Below, piece after piece: positions 54,788-64,000 of a DNA stretch of 64,000 nt (the stretch's first letter is position 1; the number at the start of each line of letters is the position of its first letter). The DNA is from Dugong dugon (taxonomy: Eukaryota > Chordata > Mammalia > Sirenia > Dugongidae): positions 138,720,734 to 138,784,733 of the forward strand of contig CM057462.1 of assembly GCA_030035585.1 (NCBI GenBank), in the 5' to 3' direction. Below the pieces are notes generated by a model that saw only the letters and a program-made list of their open reading frames with translations, made no database searches and had not been told where the DNA came from. The translations under genes were made by a program, and so were the position numbers.

Positions 54788-55253
54788 TTCGTAGTGTTTT
54801 TTTGTGGTGCTGAAGTTTCCTTTGTTCTTCTTACTCTCTTGTGCCGAGTTACCTTTGTTTGTGGATTTTTTTTCATTTCTTTTGTTTTTGTAGGTTTTGT
54901 TTTTGCTGAGACTTTATGTTTTTTCTCTCTCTTTTTTTTTTAATGAGTATGTTTGTTAACTTTCTTTGTGGTTACCATAAATTTTACCCTTATCTTTCTC
55001 AGTTTGAAGCAGTCTACCATTACTTGGTATCGCCTTGCCTTCCTCTCCATTAGAAGGTTCTATACCTATGCCGTTTATTCCCTCTTTTATCGTTTTGATG
55101 TTGTTGTCATTTACTGATTAACTGCTCTGATGCCCTGTTGTATTTCTTTTGGCTTTGGATAGTCCTCGAGAGTTCATTTCCTAGATTGGTATCTGACTGG
55201 TACGATCCTGCGTCCTAGGTTCTGCCTGTGATCTGAAGCTGTTTGTCCTCAGA

Positions 55254-56213
55254 TCAAAGAACTTGCTTTAATAATTTTTGTAAGTCTGGTTTGACTTTTA
55301 CATATTCCCTTAATTTCTGTTTATCTGGAAATGACCTAATTTCACCATCAAATTTGAACGAGAGTTTTGCAGGATATATTATTCTTGGCTGGCAATTTTT
55401 TTCTTTCAAGATTTTATATATGTCATCCCATTGCCTTCTTGCCTGCATGGTTTCTGCCGAATAATCTGAACTTAGTCTTATTGTTTCTCCTCTGTATGTG
55501 ACTTCTTGTTTTTCAAGAGCTGCTCTCAGGATTCTTTGTTTGTCTTTGGTTTTGGTGAGTGTGAATATGATATGCCTTGGTGATTTTCTTTTGGGGTCTC
55601 TTCTATATGGGGTTCGTTGAGCTTCCTGGATGGCCAGCTTTTCATTTTTCATGATACTGGTGAAGTTTTCTGTCAGCAGTTCCTCAATGATCCTCTCTGT
55701 GTTTTCTGTTTTCTCCCCCTGTTCTGGAATTCCGATCATTCATAAATTTTTGCTTTTAATTGTGTCCCACATAACTCTCAGGGTCTCTTCATTTTTCTTT
55801 GTTCTTTTTTCTGAGTTTTCCTGAAACAGAGTTGTATCCAAGTGTTTGTCTTCAATTCCACTGATCCTGTCTTCCACCGTTTCAAATCTGCTTCTCAGCC
55901 CTTGTATGACATCATCCGTTTCTGAAAGCTTGTTGTTTATCTTTTGGATTTCTAATTGTTGTCTTTGTATAATTTCTAGTTGTGAATTTATTTTGGCATT
56001 TTGTTCCTGCATCATCTTTCTAAATTCTTCCGATTTTTTGTCTGTATTTTCCATGAATTTGTCCATTTTTTCTTCATATTTGTCAGCGTTTTGCCTCAGT
56101 TCTTGTAGAATTCCAAGTGCTAGAGATTTGAATTCCGTATGAGGTACTTCTAGTGCATTTTCTTCCAGAGGAGAGTCATCTGGTGTTTTATTTTGGACGC
56201 CTACTGGAACCAT
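55254..56213 (-). pseudogene. L1 ORF1, inverted copy, same premature stop
   Basis: This is the mirror of 30841-31800: 157 codons, a TGA (55740-55742), then 161 codons. The protein pieces are identical to those on the left. Sharing the stop shows descent from a single already inactivated copy. The coiled coil comes first, then the RNA-binding and C-terminal domains after the stop. Confidence 0.93.
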
Positions 56214-56309
56214 CCTGTCCTGTTTTTGTAAATGTTTTGTTTTTGCCTGCTGTCTTCAGGGCATTCAATAGTTATTTGTCTCATTTATTGATTGTAGATT
56301 TGTTTGTTT

Positions 56310-56631
56310 CATCCCGGTTGTTTTGTCTCCCACTGGACGCTCCATGAGGCTGCTTTCTTGTACCTCCATTTTCTGATCTCCGATAGGAGTCCAAGATGGT
56401 GGATCCGCACTGTGTTAGCTGGTAGGGGTCCTCTGCATGAATCTCTCCTCGCTCTCCGTTCTCTGTCAGTTTCTTCACTCCATTTGGTGCTTGGCTGAGT
56501 TCTTTATCTCTTTATTTGATGTTTTAGAGTTTCAGGATTGTTGTATTCTCTGTTCAGCTTAGTTTTTCGGATCTTTGCTGTGGAGGGACGGCGTGGTGCT
56601 TCTGCCGAGAGTGCTATTTTGCCGGAAGTCC
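56310..56631 (-). mobile_element. Host L1, 5' end piece
   Basis: Read on the minus strand it starts GGACTTCCGGCAAAATAGC at 56631 and matches the first 320 bases of the younger L1 leader (28897-29217), but with many differences. It is therefore not part of the near-identical repeat. It ends at 56310 against the copied arm. The YY1-type word is degraded (AAAATAGCAC). Upstream of the element lies AAATC and an A/T run, a plausible L1 endonuclease site (TTT/AAA). Confidence 0.85.
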
Positions 56632-56727
56632 AGATTTTTTTTTTTAAATCAAAGAAGTTCACTTTCTATATGAAGAAAGCCATTTGGCATTTAAGTAGAA
56701 AGAAATATCACTTTTTTTTTTTTTTAA

Positions 56728-57078
56728 TTTTAGTTCATTCATTCAACAAATATGTTAATACCTACAGTTCTTGGGACTCTTCTGGGAAACCAACAAAATA
56801 ATTCTTTTCTGGAATTTGCACTGTCTGGGGAGAAGACAAACAAAATGCAAATAAATCATGTGTTCAGTGCTAAAAACAAAAGAAAAACAAAATAGGTATA
56901 AGGAAATGGAGTGGGGAAGGATGCGTGCATTTTAGACAGGGGTCAGGGTGGACCTCTTTTGAGGAGATGCCATTTGATCTGAGATCTGAATGAAAGGAGA
57001 GTGTAAAGTATCTGAGTATAAGAACATTCCAGACAGAAGAACAGCAAGTGAAAGGCCTTGAGTTAAGGGATGGGCACT
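56728..57078 (-). mobile_element. L2 fossil
   Basis: Antisense L2: TTCATTCATTCAACAAATATG, GAGATGCCATTTGATCTGAG and AACAGCAAGTGAAAGGCC. It lies just outside the host L1 5' end. 57079-57406 shows nothing further except an A run at 57391-57408. Confidence 0.65.
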
Positions 57079-57406
57079 CAGTTATTTCAGTGTATTTAAA
57101 TAACTAAGCTTCAGTTCTTTTCCTTTTTATTACTTACAGCAGACACTTTTATGTCAAAAGAGCAGAACATTAGGAGAGTGATTACCATATATCCTCACCA
57201 AATTCCTCAGTTTTCAGCAGTAAAACTCCGGAGGTTGAAAATCCTTGGTTAATGGCTGAATTGTGGAAACATGTACAAATCACTTTATCTGTTTATCCCT
57301 TTGCTTCTCTGCTTAATTGTCAACTTCCCTCCTGCCACAGAAAAGAGATTAAAAAATTACAAATAATGAAATATATGAGGATTAGAATTAAAAAAAAAAA
57401 AAAAAA

Positions 57407-57605
57407 AGAGTTCCTGGGTGGTACAAACAGTTAAGCGCTGAAAAGCTGGCAGTTCAGACTCACCCAGAGGCACCTTGGAAGACAGGCCTGGCAGTTTGCT
57501 TCTGGAATATCAGAGCCTTGAAAACCTTATGGGGTAGTTCTACTCTGCACGTATGGGATCACCACGAGCAGGAATTGACTTGATGGGAACTAACAACAAC
57601 AACAG
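57407..57605 (+). mobile_element. AfroSINE variant
   Basis: Head: GAGTTCCTGGGTGGTACAAAC. Middle: GAAGACAGGCCTGGCAG. Tail: GGAATTGACTTGATGGGAAC followed by (AAC)n. Confidence 0.9.
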
Positions 57606-57639
57606 GGTAAAATAATCTGTGGATTTTCTGTGTGTGTGT

Positions 57640-58200
57640 GTTTTTTTGTGGTAAAAATATTCGCAACAAAACATACACCAGTTCAATAATTTCTACATGT
57701 ATAATTCAGTGGCATTGATTACATTCTTCATGTTGCTCAACGATTATTGTTATCCTTTTCCAAATTATTCTACCACCATTAACATAAACTCAATGTCCCC
57801 TAAGCAAAAATTCCCCTCCTCCCCACTCCTGCCCATGGTAACCAATCACTAATAATCTTTGGTTTCTATATGTGTGCTTATTTCACATAAGTGAGACTAT
57901 ATGGTATTTATCCTTTTTTGACTGGTTTATTTCACTCAGCGTAATGTTTTCAAGGTTCATCCATGTTGTGGCATGCATCAGGACTTCATTTTTCTTTATG
58001 TCTGAGTAATAACCCATTGTATATATGTACTACATTTTCTTTATCCATTCATCTGTTGATGGACATTTTGACTGTTTCCATCTTTTGGCTATTGTGAAAA
58101 GTGCTGCAATGAACATTGGTGTATGGGTTTCTGTTTGCATTCCAGCTTTCACTTCTTCTGGGTATATACCTAGGATTAGGATTGCTGGGTCATGTGAATT
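57640..58200 (-). mobile_element. Old L1: end of ORF2 and 3' UTR
   Basis: The minus-strand L1 3' end of the second type is at 57640-57860. The last part of ORF2 follows at about 57880-58200 (antisense of the conserved end: CATTCATCTGTTGATGGACA, GTGCTGCAATGAACATTGG). It is 5' truncated near 58200. Confidence 0.8.
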
Positions 58201-58974
58201 GTTTTTAAAGACTGTTTACTAAGCCAGTTGAGTCTAAATAATACTTAACGGGTGGTACTTAAAGGACTCTGAGTAAGCATGTTAAGATCCCACAAGCACT
58301 TGAGAAGCATCCTCTACTTCACATTGTGAGAGCTGTTTTTGACCCATTCCTTTCACTCATTAAAGTCCATCTCCTGAACAGTGCTGAGTTACACTCATTC
58401 TTGCAATCTTGGGGATTTTAAAGGAATTAGACCACATTTACTTTTTAAATACTTTTCAGTTTAGGTGTTTCACTAATTTAAATTGTCCTTTGCCGGGTAA
58501 TAGAGACTGATGTTATTTTGCAATGTTAAAATTAACAATTAAATTTTCAGGGACCGTAGTATTTATAATTTGTGTAAATGAAATGAAATTGCTATCTGTT
58601 CCTTCATTTTGCAAAACTTGCTGGACAGATTTTCCTCAAAATTGTTGTTGCTGTTAGTTGCCATCAAGCCAATTCCGACTCATGGTGATCTCAAAATTGG
58701 AGGGTATAATTAAGTGTATCTGACTTAAAAAGATAGACAAAAATCTTAGGGTGTCCTGGGGGACCATAGAAAGTCTGGATAGCTGTCCTTCAGTGAGCTG
58801 AAAGAATAAGGAGAGAATAAAGTTACTGTCTACAGGAGAACAAACCATAGACAGAGACAATAAGAAGTATTTCTGTAATTTGAAACTCAAATCAAAAATC
58901 AAAAGAACACTCTGACTTATGATTTAGCTACTTTCAAGTGATCCACTACATTTGACATAATTCAAGATGAGTAC
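58201..58974. other. Unassigned sequence with one AfroSINE tail
   Basis: An antisense AfroSINE tail lies at about 58643-58692 (TTGCCATCAAGCCAATTCC). Nothing else was recognised. Confidence 0.4.
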
Positions 58975-59165
58975 AGCAGATATTTCATTCATTCACCGAT
59001 ATTCATCGAGCATCTTCTGTGTGTTAGGCATTGTTCTGGGTGCTACCATGCAGCAGTAAAAGAGAGACAAAATGTCTGTTTTCTTAAAACTTGTATCTAG
59101 TGGAAGATCAGACAATAAGCAAACAAACTAGCATTACAAAATAATGAATGCTGTTGAGCCTTCCT
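58975..59165 (-). mobile_element. L2 fossil
   Basis: Antisense L2 3' end: TTCATTCATTCACCGATATTC, GTGTGTTAGGCATTGTTCTG, GTGCTACCATGCAGCAG. Confidence 0.65.
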
Positions 59166-59195
59166 TCACCCTTCCTTCCTCTCCCTCTCTTCCTT

Positions 59196-59275
59196 CTATG
59201 GGGCAGTTCTACTCTGTCCTATAGGATCACTTGGTCGGAATCAACTCGACGGCAATGGGTTTGGTTTTGGTTTGG
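59196..59275 (+). mobile_element. AfroSINE tail
   Basis: TATGGGGCAGTTCTACTCTG ... CAACTCGACGGCAATGGGTT. The head is missing. A second copy follows 15 bases on. Confidence 0.9.
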
Positions 59276-59289
59276 AATCTCATAGAGTA

Positions 59290-59485
59290 AGGAGCCCTGC
59301 TGGTGAGATGGTTAAGCTCCTGGCTGCTAACGGAAAGGTCAGTGGTGTACACTCACCAGCCGCTCCACAGGAGAAAAGTCCTGCTCCTATAAAGATAGCA
59401 GCCTGGGAAACCCTATGGGGCAGTTCTACTCTGTCCTACAGGGTCACTATGACTTGGAATCCACTTGACGGCACACAACAATGAC
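59290..59485 (+). mobile_element. AfroSINE
   Basis: Full copy: AAGGAGCCCTGCTGGTGAGAT ... TTGACGGCACACAACAATG. A MIR-like 3' end follows at about 59490-59580 (TGTCTGGCACATAATACAGG). Confidence 0.92.
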
Positions 59486-59599
59486 ACCTCATAGACCTGT
59501 TGAAAGAATAGACTTATTGCATGTGAAATACTTAACACAGTGTCTGGCACATAATACAGGTTATATATGTATTTACTATCATTGTAGTAATGATATTTA

Positions 59600-60045
59600 A
59601 GGTAATATAGAAAAGGAGAAGCCAGTTAAGAGTACTGGGAAAGAGCAATCTGAGATAGAAGAAAATTAGAGTGAGCAATGCTACAGAATACCAGAGTCAA
59701 CAATATCAAATGTTAAGTACTGTTAGAATGAGAATTCATTGGGGCCTTGACTATGTTAGCTAAGGAGTCACTTGTGTCATTCAAAAGGGCAAGGTCTGGA
59801 GAATGGTGGCAGCAGAAGTCAGATTGCATAGATTTAAGAGAAAATGGAAATGACTTCTATTCAGAGAAGGCAAATTGAACATTTTCACTTCCTTCCACTA
59901 CTAAGGGAGATTTTTTTTTTTCATAAACATAGATATAAAAGGAAAATACAGGAGATAACATCAATAAAATTTTGGAAATTGAAAGGCAGATGGGTGGAAA
60001 CTGAAAAGGTGATGAATGAATGTTAATTCATTTAGTGTATACTAG
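59600..60045 (-). mobile_element. L2 fossil
   Basis: Antisense L2 body: GAATTCATTGGGGCCTTGAC and GAATGGTGGCAGCAGAAGTC. It is weakly conserved. Confidence 0.5.
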
Positions 60046-60047
60046 GA

Positions 60048-60215
60048 AACTAGTCCTGGTGGTGCAGTGGTTAAGAGCTTGACTGCTAACATAGCAGTTC
60101 AAATCCACCAGCCATTCCTTGGAAATTCTATGGGGCAGTTCTACTCTGTCATATCGGGTCATTATGAGTCAAAAATCAACTTGACGACACCTAGTAACTA
60201 CAACTACTAAGAAAG
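60048..60215 (+). mobile_element. AfroSINE
   Basis: AAACTAGTCCTGGTGGTGCAG ... AATCAACTTGACGACACC. Complete but diverged. Confidence 0.9.
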
Positions 60216-60496
60216 CTGGAACTAAGCCTGTATTGGGGGTGGGGGGCACAGAAGCAAGCTGAGTTGCTGTACAGAACCCTGAAATGCTCAGAAATTAATG
60301 ATTGTAAGTACCTCTGGAAGCAGAGTTGAAAGTTAAGGTAAAAACAAAAAGTCTGCTTAAGAAGCATTTAGACCCATCCTTACCCCCTTATCTCATCCCC
60401 ACCAAGCTCCTTCCAATCCTACAGAGCCACAGTGACTCTTCCTCAAGGGGCAAAAGACTGGAGGTAGAAAGCATGAGCAGAATAACCAGTCACCAT

Positions 60497-60712
60497 GGAG
60501 CAGGATAACCAGTCACTGCTGAGTCGATTCTGACTCATGGCGACCCCATGTGTGTCAGAGTAAAACTGTGCTCCATAGGGTTTTCAATGGCTGATTTTTC
60601 AGAGGTAGATTGCCAGGCCTTTCTTCCAAGCACCTCTGGGTAGACTCGAACCTCCAACTTTTCAGTTAGCAGCTGAGCACATTAACTGCTTGCACTATCA
60701 AGGGACTACATG
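60497..60712 (-). mobile_element. AfroSINE variant
   Basis: Antisense copy of the longer type: GTCGATTCTGACTCATGGCG, GGTAGATTGCCAGGCC, TTTTCAGTTAGCAGCTGAGC. Confidence 0.9.
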
Positions 60713-61519
60713 GAACAAGGTACTGTGGTACCCTTAAAATAGAACGGGCTAAAAACAGGACAGTTAAGTGGAAGTCTATACGCTGAACGGTAAGATTCCC
60801 TAGCTCCACTCTCACACTCTTGTCCTTGAATGCTGAAGTTAAGTTTAAATTTTTTTGAATGGATAGTGGAAGATTTTTTTTTTCTGGGTAATATGAGTAC
60901 TCCAAAAGAAAAGACGTAAAGATACTGACTGTCAGGAATCCCTTGATGAAATTGCTCAGCCAGATTACTTTTCAGTGAAGCCTGACAGTTAACAAGCCGC
61001 AGAGCTCCTGTAGTCTTAATCTTAATGAAAAAACAGCTAGGGATCACCAGTGACGTCAGGTACTTGCTAACATTAAAGTTAGAGACAAAAACAAACAAAC
61101 AACAACAGCAACAAGTAAAAGGATCTTTGAGGAAAAAGAGACAATGCAGGAAGAAGAAAACATGAAATGAGTTATCACTGAGAACAGGACTTTATTAGAA
61201 AATAAACCGAACATTTGGAAAATAAAAAAATGATTTTAAGTATTTGATAGTAGAAATTAAACACTCAGTAAACTTTGTTTTTTCATTGCTGTATCCTTGC
61301 ACATAGTAGGCTCTTAAAAAAATATTTGTTGAATGAGTGAATAAAGGTTAGCAAGGCAAAGTCAGGGAGATCCCCCACATAGACAGAAAAGAGAAGAGCC
61401 CTACGTGATAAATTCAGGCATTCCACCATCAGAATAATATGAAGTTTTAGAAAAAGAATAAATAAAATAGAAAAAAATGACAATTCAAGGATGTAATTAA
61501 TATAAACAATTTCTTCTTA
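60713..61519. other. Mostly unassigned, with one L2 tail
   Basis: A sense L2 tail lies at about 61285-61350 (TTGCACATAGTAGGCTC, TATTTGTTGAATGAGTG). No gene seen. The open frame on the minus strand at 60706-61098 lacks any recognisable domain. Confidence 0.45.
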
Positions 61520-61965
61520 AAACTTTTTTGGGTGTGAAGATATACACAACAAAACATATACAAATTCAATGATTTCTGCTTGTACAATTCAGTGACATTT
61601 GTACATTTTTTAAGTTGTGCCACCTTTCTCGACATCTTTATCTGAATTATTTCACTACCATTAACATAAACTCATTGCCCTCTAAGCTTCTCATATAACC
61701 TTTCTAGTTGCTGTTGTCAGTTTGATCACATATGGAGAATTCTTTAAAAGAACACAATGCTCAAGGCAGACATTATTTTCTAATTAAGCTAAGCTATTGT
61801 TTGGTTTAAAGATAACTTCAGGGGATAGTTTCAATTTAAGGTTTAAGAATTTCCTCAGGGCAATAGTTTTGTTGAGTTATCTGGGCCTAAATGGCTCCAG
61901 AAAATCTGGACTCCATGAGAATTTAAAGCTCTGTTTCACATATAAATAATTCCTTTTCACTGAAG
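61520..61965 (-). mobile_element. Old L1 3' UTR
   Basis: Minus-strand L1 tail of the second type (AATTCAGTGACATTTGTAC), followed by 3' UTR matching the reverse complement of 3715-3890 (AACTTCAGGGGATAGTTTC, AATGGCTCCAGAAAATC). Confidence 0.7.
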
Positions 61966-62134
61966 GAATTAAGTTTCATGTCACTGGATGTCTAAGAAAA
62001 GGTGTGGAAAAGAACCAAAAAGCCATGCCATGGGAGACCATTATGAAATTTAAGAAAACTCAGGGCAAAGAGAGAATCCTAAAAGCTTTGGCGGAAGAGG
62101 GGATGGGATGAAAAACTGGTTCATTTACTGTGGC

Positions 62135-62625
62135 TGTGAAACAACAAATTACTCTAAAATTTAGTGCCCTCAATAATAACAATAATTATTATTTCACATG
62201 GTTCCTGGGAGTCAGGAATCCAGGAGTCACTCAGTTGGGTGGTTCTGGCTCAAGGTTGTCTCGTTTGGTTTTAGTCAGATAGTGACTTGGGTAGGGACAT
62301 TTTAAAGGCTTCTGTTATGTATCTGGTGCCTGGGCTAGGAAGACTTGGAACAGCTGGGGGTTGAAATAGTTGGTGCTTCTTGACATCTCTCTCTCTCTTC
62401 TTTCCACATGGTGTCTAAATTGTGTTGTGAACTCTAAAGGAACTTATTGTGCAATTGAGTCAGGAGGAAGTCCTATCACTTTCTATGACCTAGCCTTGGA
62501 TGTCATCCAGCATCATCATTTTACCCTATTCTAACTACAAAGTTCTATCTAAGTTTGAGCGGAGGCAACAGAGACCTCACCACTTGATGGAGGAGTGTAA
62601 ATGTTATAAGTAGAGCATGCGAAGA
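62135..62625 (+). repeat. Ancient mammal-wide repeat, family uncertain
   Basis: Words such as AATTATTATTTCACATGGTT, CTCAGTTGGGTGGTTCTG and CACCACTTGATGGAGGAG follow the order of a common old mammalian repeat that I cannot name with certainty. Confidence 0.45.
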
Positions 62626-62696
62626 GGGACCGAAAAAGGCACTAAAAGAGCTTACACACAGAACAAAGAATTAGAAAGGCATCACAATTCTTTTTT

Positions 62697-64000
62697 ATTT
62701 TATTTTATTGTACTTTAGATGAGGGTTTACAGAACAATTAGTTTCTCATTAAACAGTTAGTACACATATCATTTTATGACATTGGTTAACAACCCCACGA
62801 CATGTCAACACTCTCCCTTCTCAACTTGGAGGAACTTTATTTTCTGGTGAAAATATACATAGACAAAGTTACACCATTTCAAAAGTTCCTACATGTACAA
62901 TTCAGTGAAATTGATTACATTCTTCCAGTTGTGCTGCTATTGTCACTATTCTTTTCCAAATTATTCCATCACCATTATCTTCAACGCACTGCCCCCAGGC
63001 TTCCCATCAAATCTTTTGAGTTGCTGTTGTCAATTTGATCTCACGTAGATAATTCTTCTCTTTATTTTTTTTTTTTTTGTACTTTAAATGAAGGTTTACA
63101 GAACAAATAGTTTCTCATTAAACAGTTAGTACACATACTGCCTATGACAATGGTTAACAACCCCACGACATGTCAACACTGTCCCTTCTCAACCTTGGGT
63201 TTCCTATCACCACCTTTCTTGTCCCCTCCTGCCTACTAGTCCTTGTCCGTGGACTGCTGTGCCTCATTAGTCCCATTTTGTTTTATAAGGCTGTCCAATC
63301 CCCTGCTGAATGGGGAACCTCGGGAGTGATGTCACCACTGAGCTAAAAGGGTGTCCAGAGCCATATTCTCGGGGTTTCTAATAGCCTATCAGGCCAGTAA
63401 ATCTGGTCTTTTTTTGCGGGTTAGAATTTTCTTCTACATCCTTCTCCAGCTCTGTCCAGGACCTTCTGTTGCAATCCCAGTCAGAACAGTCAGTGGTGGT
63501 AGCTGTGCACCATCTAGCTGTACTGGATTCAGTCTGGTGGAGGCCATGGTAGCTGTGGTCCATTAGTCCTTTGGACTAATCTTTTCCTTGTATCCTGTTC
63601 TCTTCATTCTCCCCTGCTCCCGAAGGGGTAAGGCCAGCGGAGTATCTTAGGTGGCTGCTCATAGGCTTTTAAGACCCCAGATGCTACTCACCAAGGTAGA
63701 ATGTAGAACATTGTCTTTATAAACTGTGTTATGCCAATCGAGCTAGATGTTCCCTGAGATCATGGCCCCACAGCCCACTGCCCAGCAAGTCAGTCCCTCA
63801 GGGAGTTTGGATGTGTCTATGGAGCTTCCATGACCTTTCCTTGTACAAGTTGTGCTGGTTTCCCCAGTACTGTGTACTGTCTTACCCTTCACTATTGTCT
63901 ATTTCGTTCCCCCCCCCCCGCCCCGATCCCTCCTACCCCTGGTAACCAGCAAAGATTGTTTCTTTTTGTGTGTAAACTTTTACATGAGTTTTTACAGTAG
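62697..64000 (-). mobile_element. L1 mosaic 3' UTR running off the window
   Basis: Minus-strand L1. The first tail is at 62697-62825 (TGTACTTTAGATGAGGGTTT), the second-type tail at about 62830-63058 (AATTCAGTGAAATTGATTAC), then the first-type 3' UTR from 63066 onward. This is the same three-module order as at 36073-37254, with a longer middle module. ORF2 would lie beyond 64000. A C run is at 63910-63919. Confidence 0.85.

Larger units (their letters stand above)
49802..56309 (-). mobile_element. Younger L1 minus its leader, inverted copy
   Basis: This is the mirror of 30745-37254 and holds ORF1, ORF2 and the mosaic 3' UTR. The leader sequence upstream of 30745 is not copied. Instead the host L1 leader (56310-56631) sits in its place, so the join looks superficially like an ordinary L1 with a short 5' UTR. 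Confidence 0.93.

Noticed and set aside
60706..61098. 130-codon minus-strand open frame
   Set aside because: It begins in unassigned sequence and runs to the edge of an AfroSINE. There is no domain and no splice or promoter context.

Overview
The window is mammalian nuclear DNA and holds no host gene that I can support. It is almost entirely interspersed repeats. The many AfroSINE copies (tRNA-derived head opening with AGGAGCCCTGGTGG, tail with CTATGGGGCAGTTCTACTCTGTCCTATAGGG cut into shorter diagnostic words such as GACGGCAATGGGTTTGG) restrict the source to Afrotheria. The L1 3' ends and an RTE-type element point to a paenungulate, most likely an elephant; the species is an inference. No exon, tRNA, rRNA or CRISPR structure was found.

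Layout. 1-24.8 kb: old L2, MIR and L1 fragments, peppered with AfroSINEs. This includes an antisense L1 (20.3-24.2 kb) broken by two solo LTRs. 24.8-41.4 kb: a four-level nest. An antisense L2 fossil was hit by an RTE-type element (9-bp target duplication 24993-25001 / 40564-40572). The RTE was hit by a full-length older L1 (25226 to about 40370). The older L1 was hit, inside its ORF2 reverse transcriptase region, by a younger 8.3-kb L1 (28897-37254, target duplication ending TTTACC). 41.4-56.6 kb: a second, minus-strand L1 (3' end about 42364, 5' end 56631) whose middle has been replaced by an inverted copy of 30745-41407. 56.7-64 kb: more L2, AfroSINE and old L1 fragments, ending in an L1 3' UTR that runs off the window.

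The outstanding feature is the inverted repeat. Arms 30745-41407 and 45649-56309 (about 10.66 kb each) are separated by 4.24 kb. By eye they differ at only four substitutions and two one-base homopolymer lengths. The full nest with its target duplications exists only on the left, so the left arm is the source and the right arm the copy. The copy ends at a 2-bp microhomology (AC, 45649-45650) against the host L1, as expected of a replicative template switch. An assembly artefact must still be excluded.

All L1 open reading frames seen here are damaged. Identical lesions in both arms show that the L1 was already dead when it was duplicated. Nothing in the window encodes a working cellular pathway.
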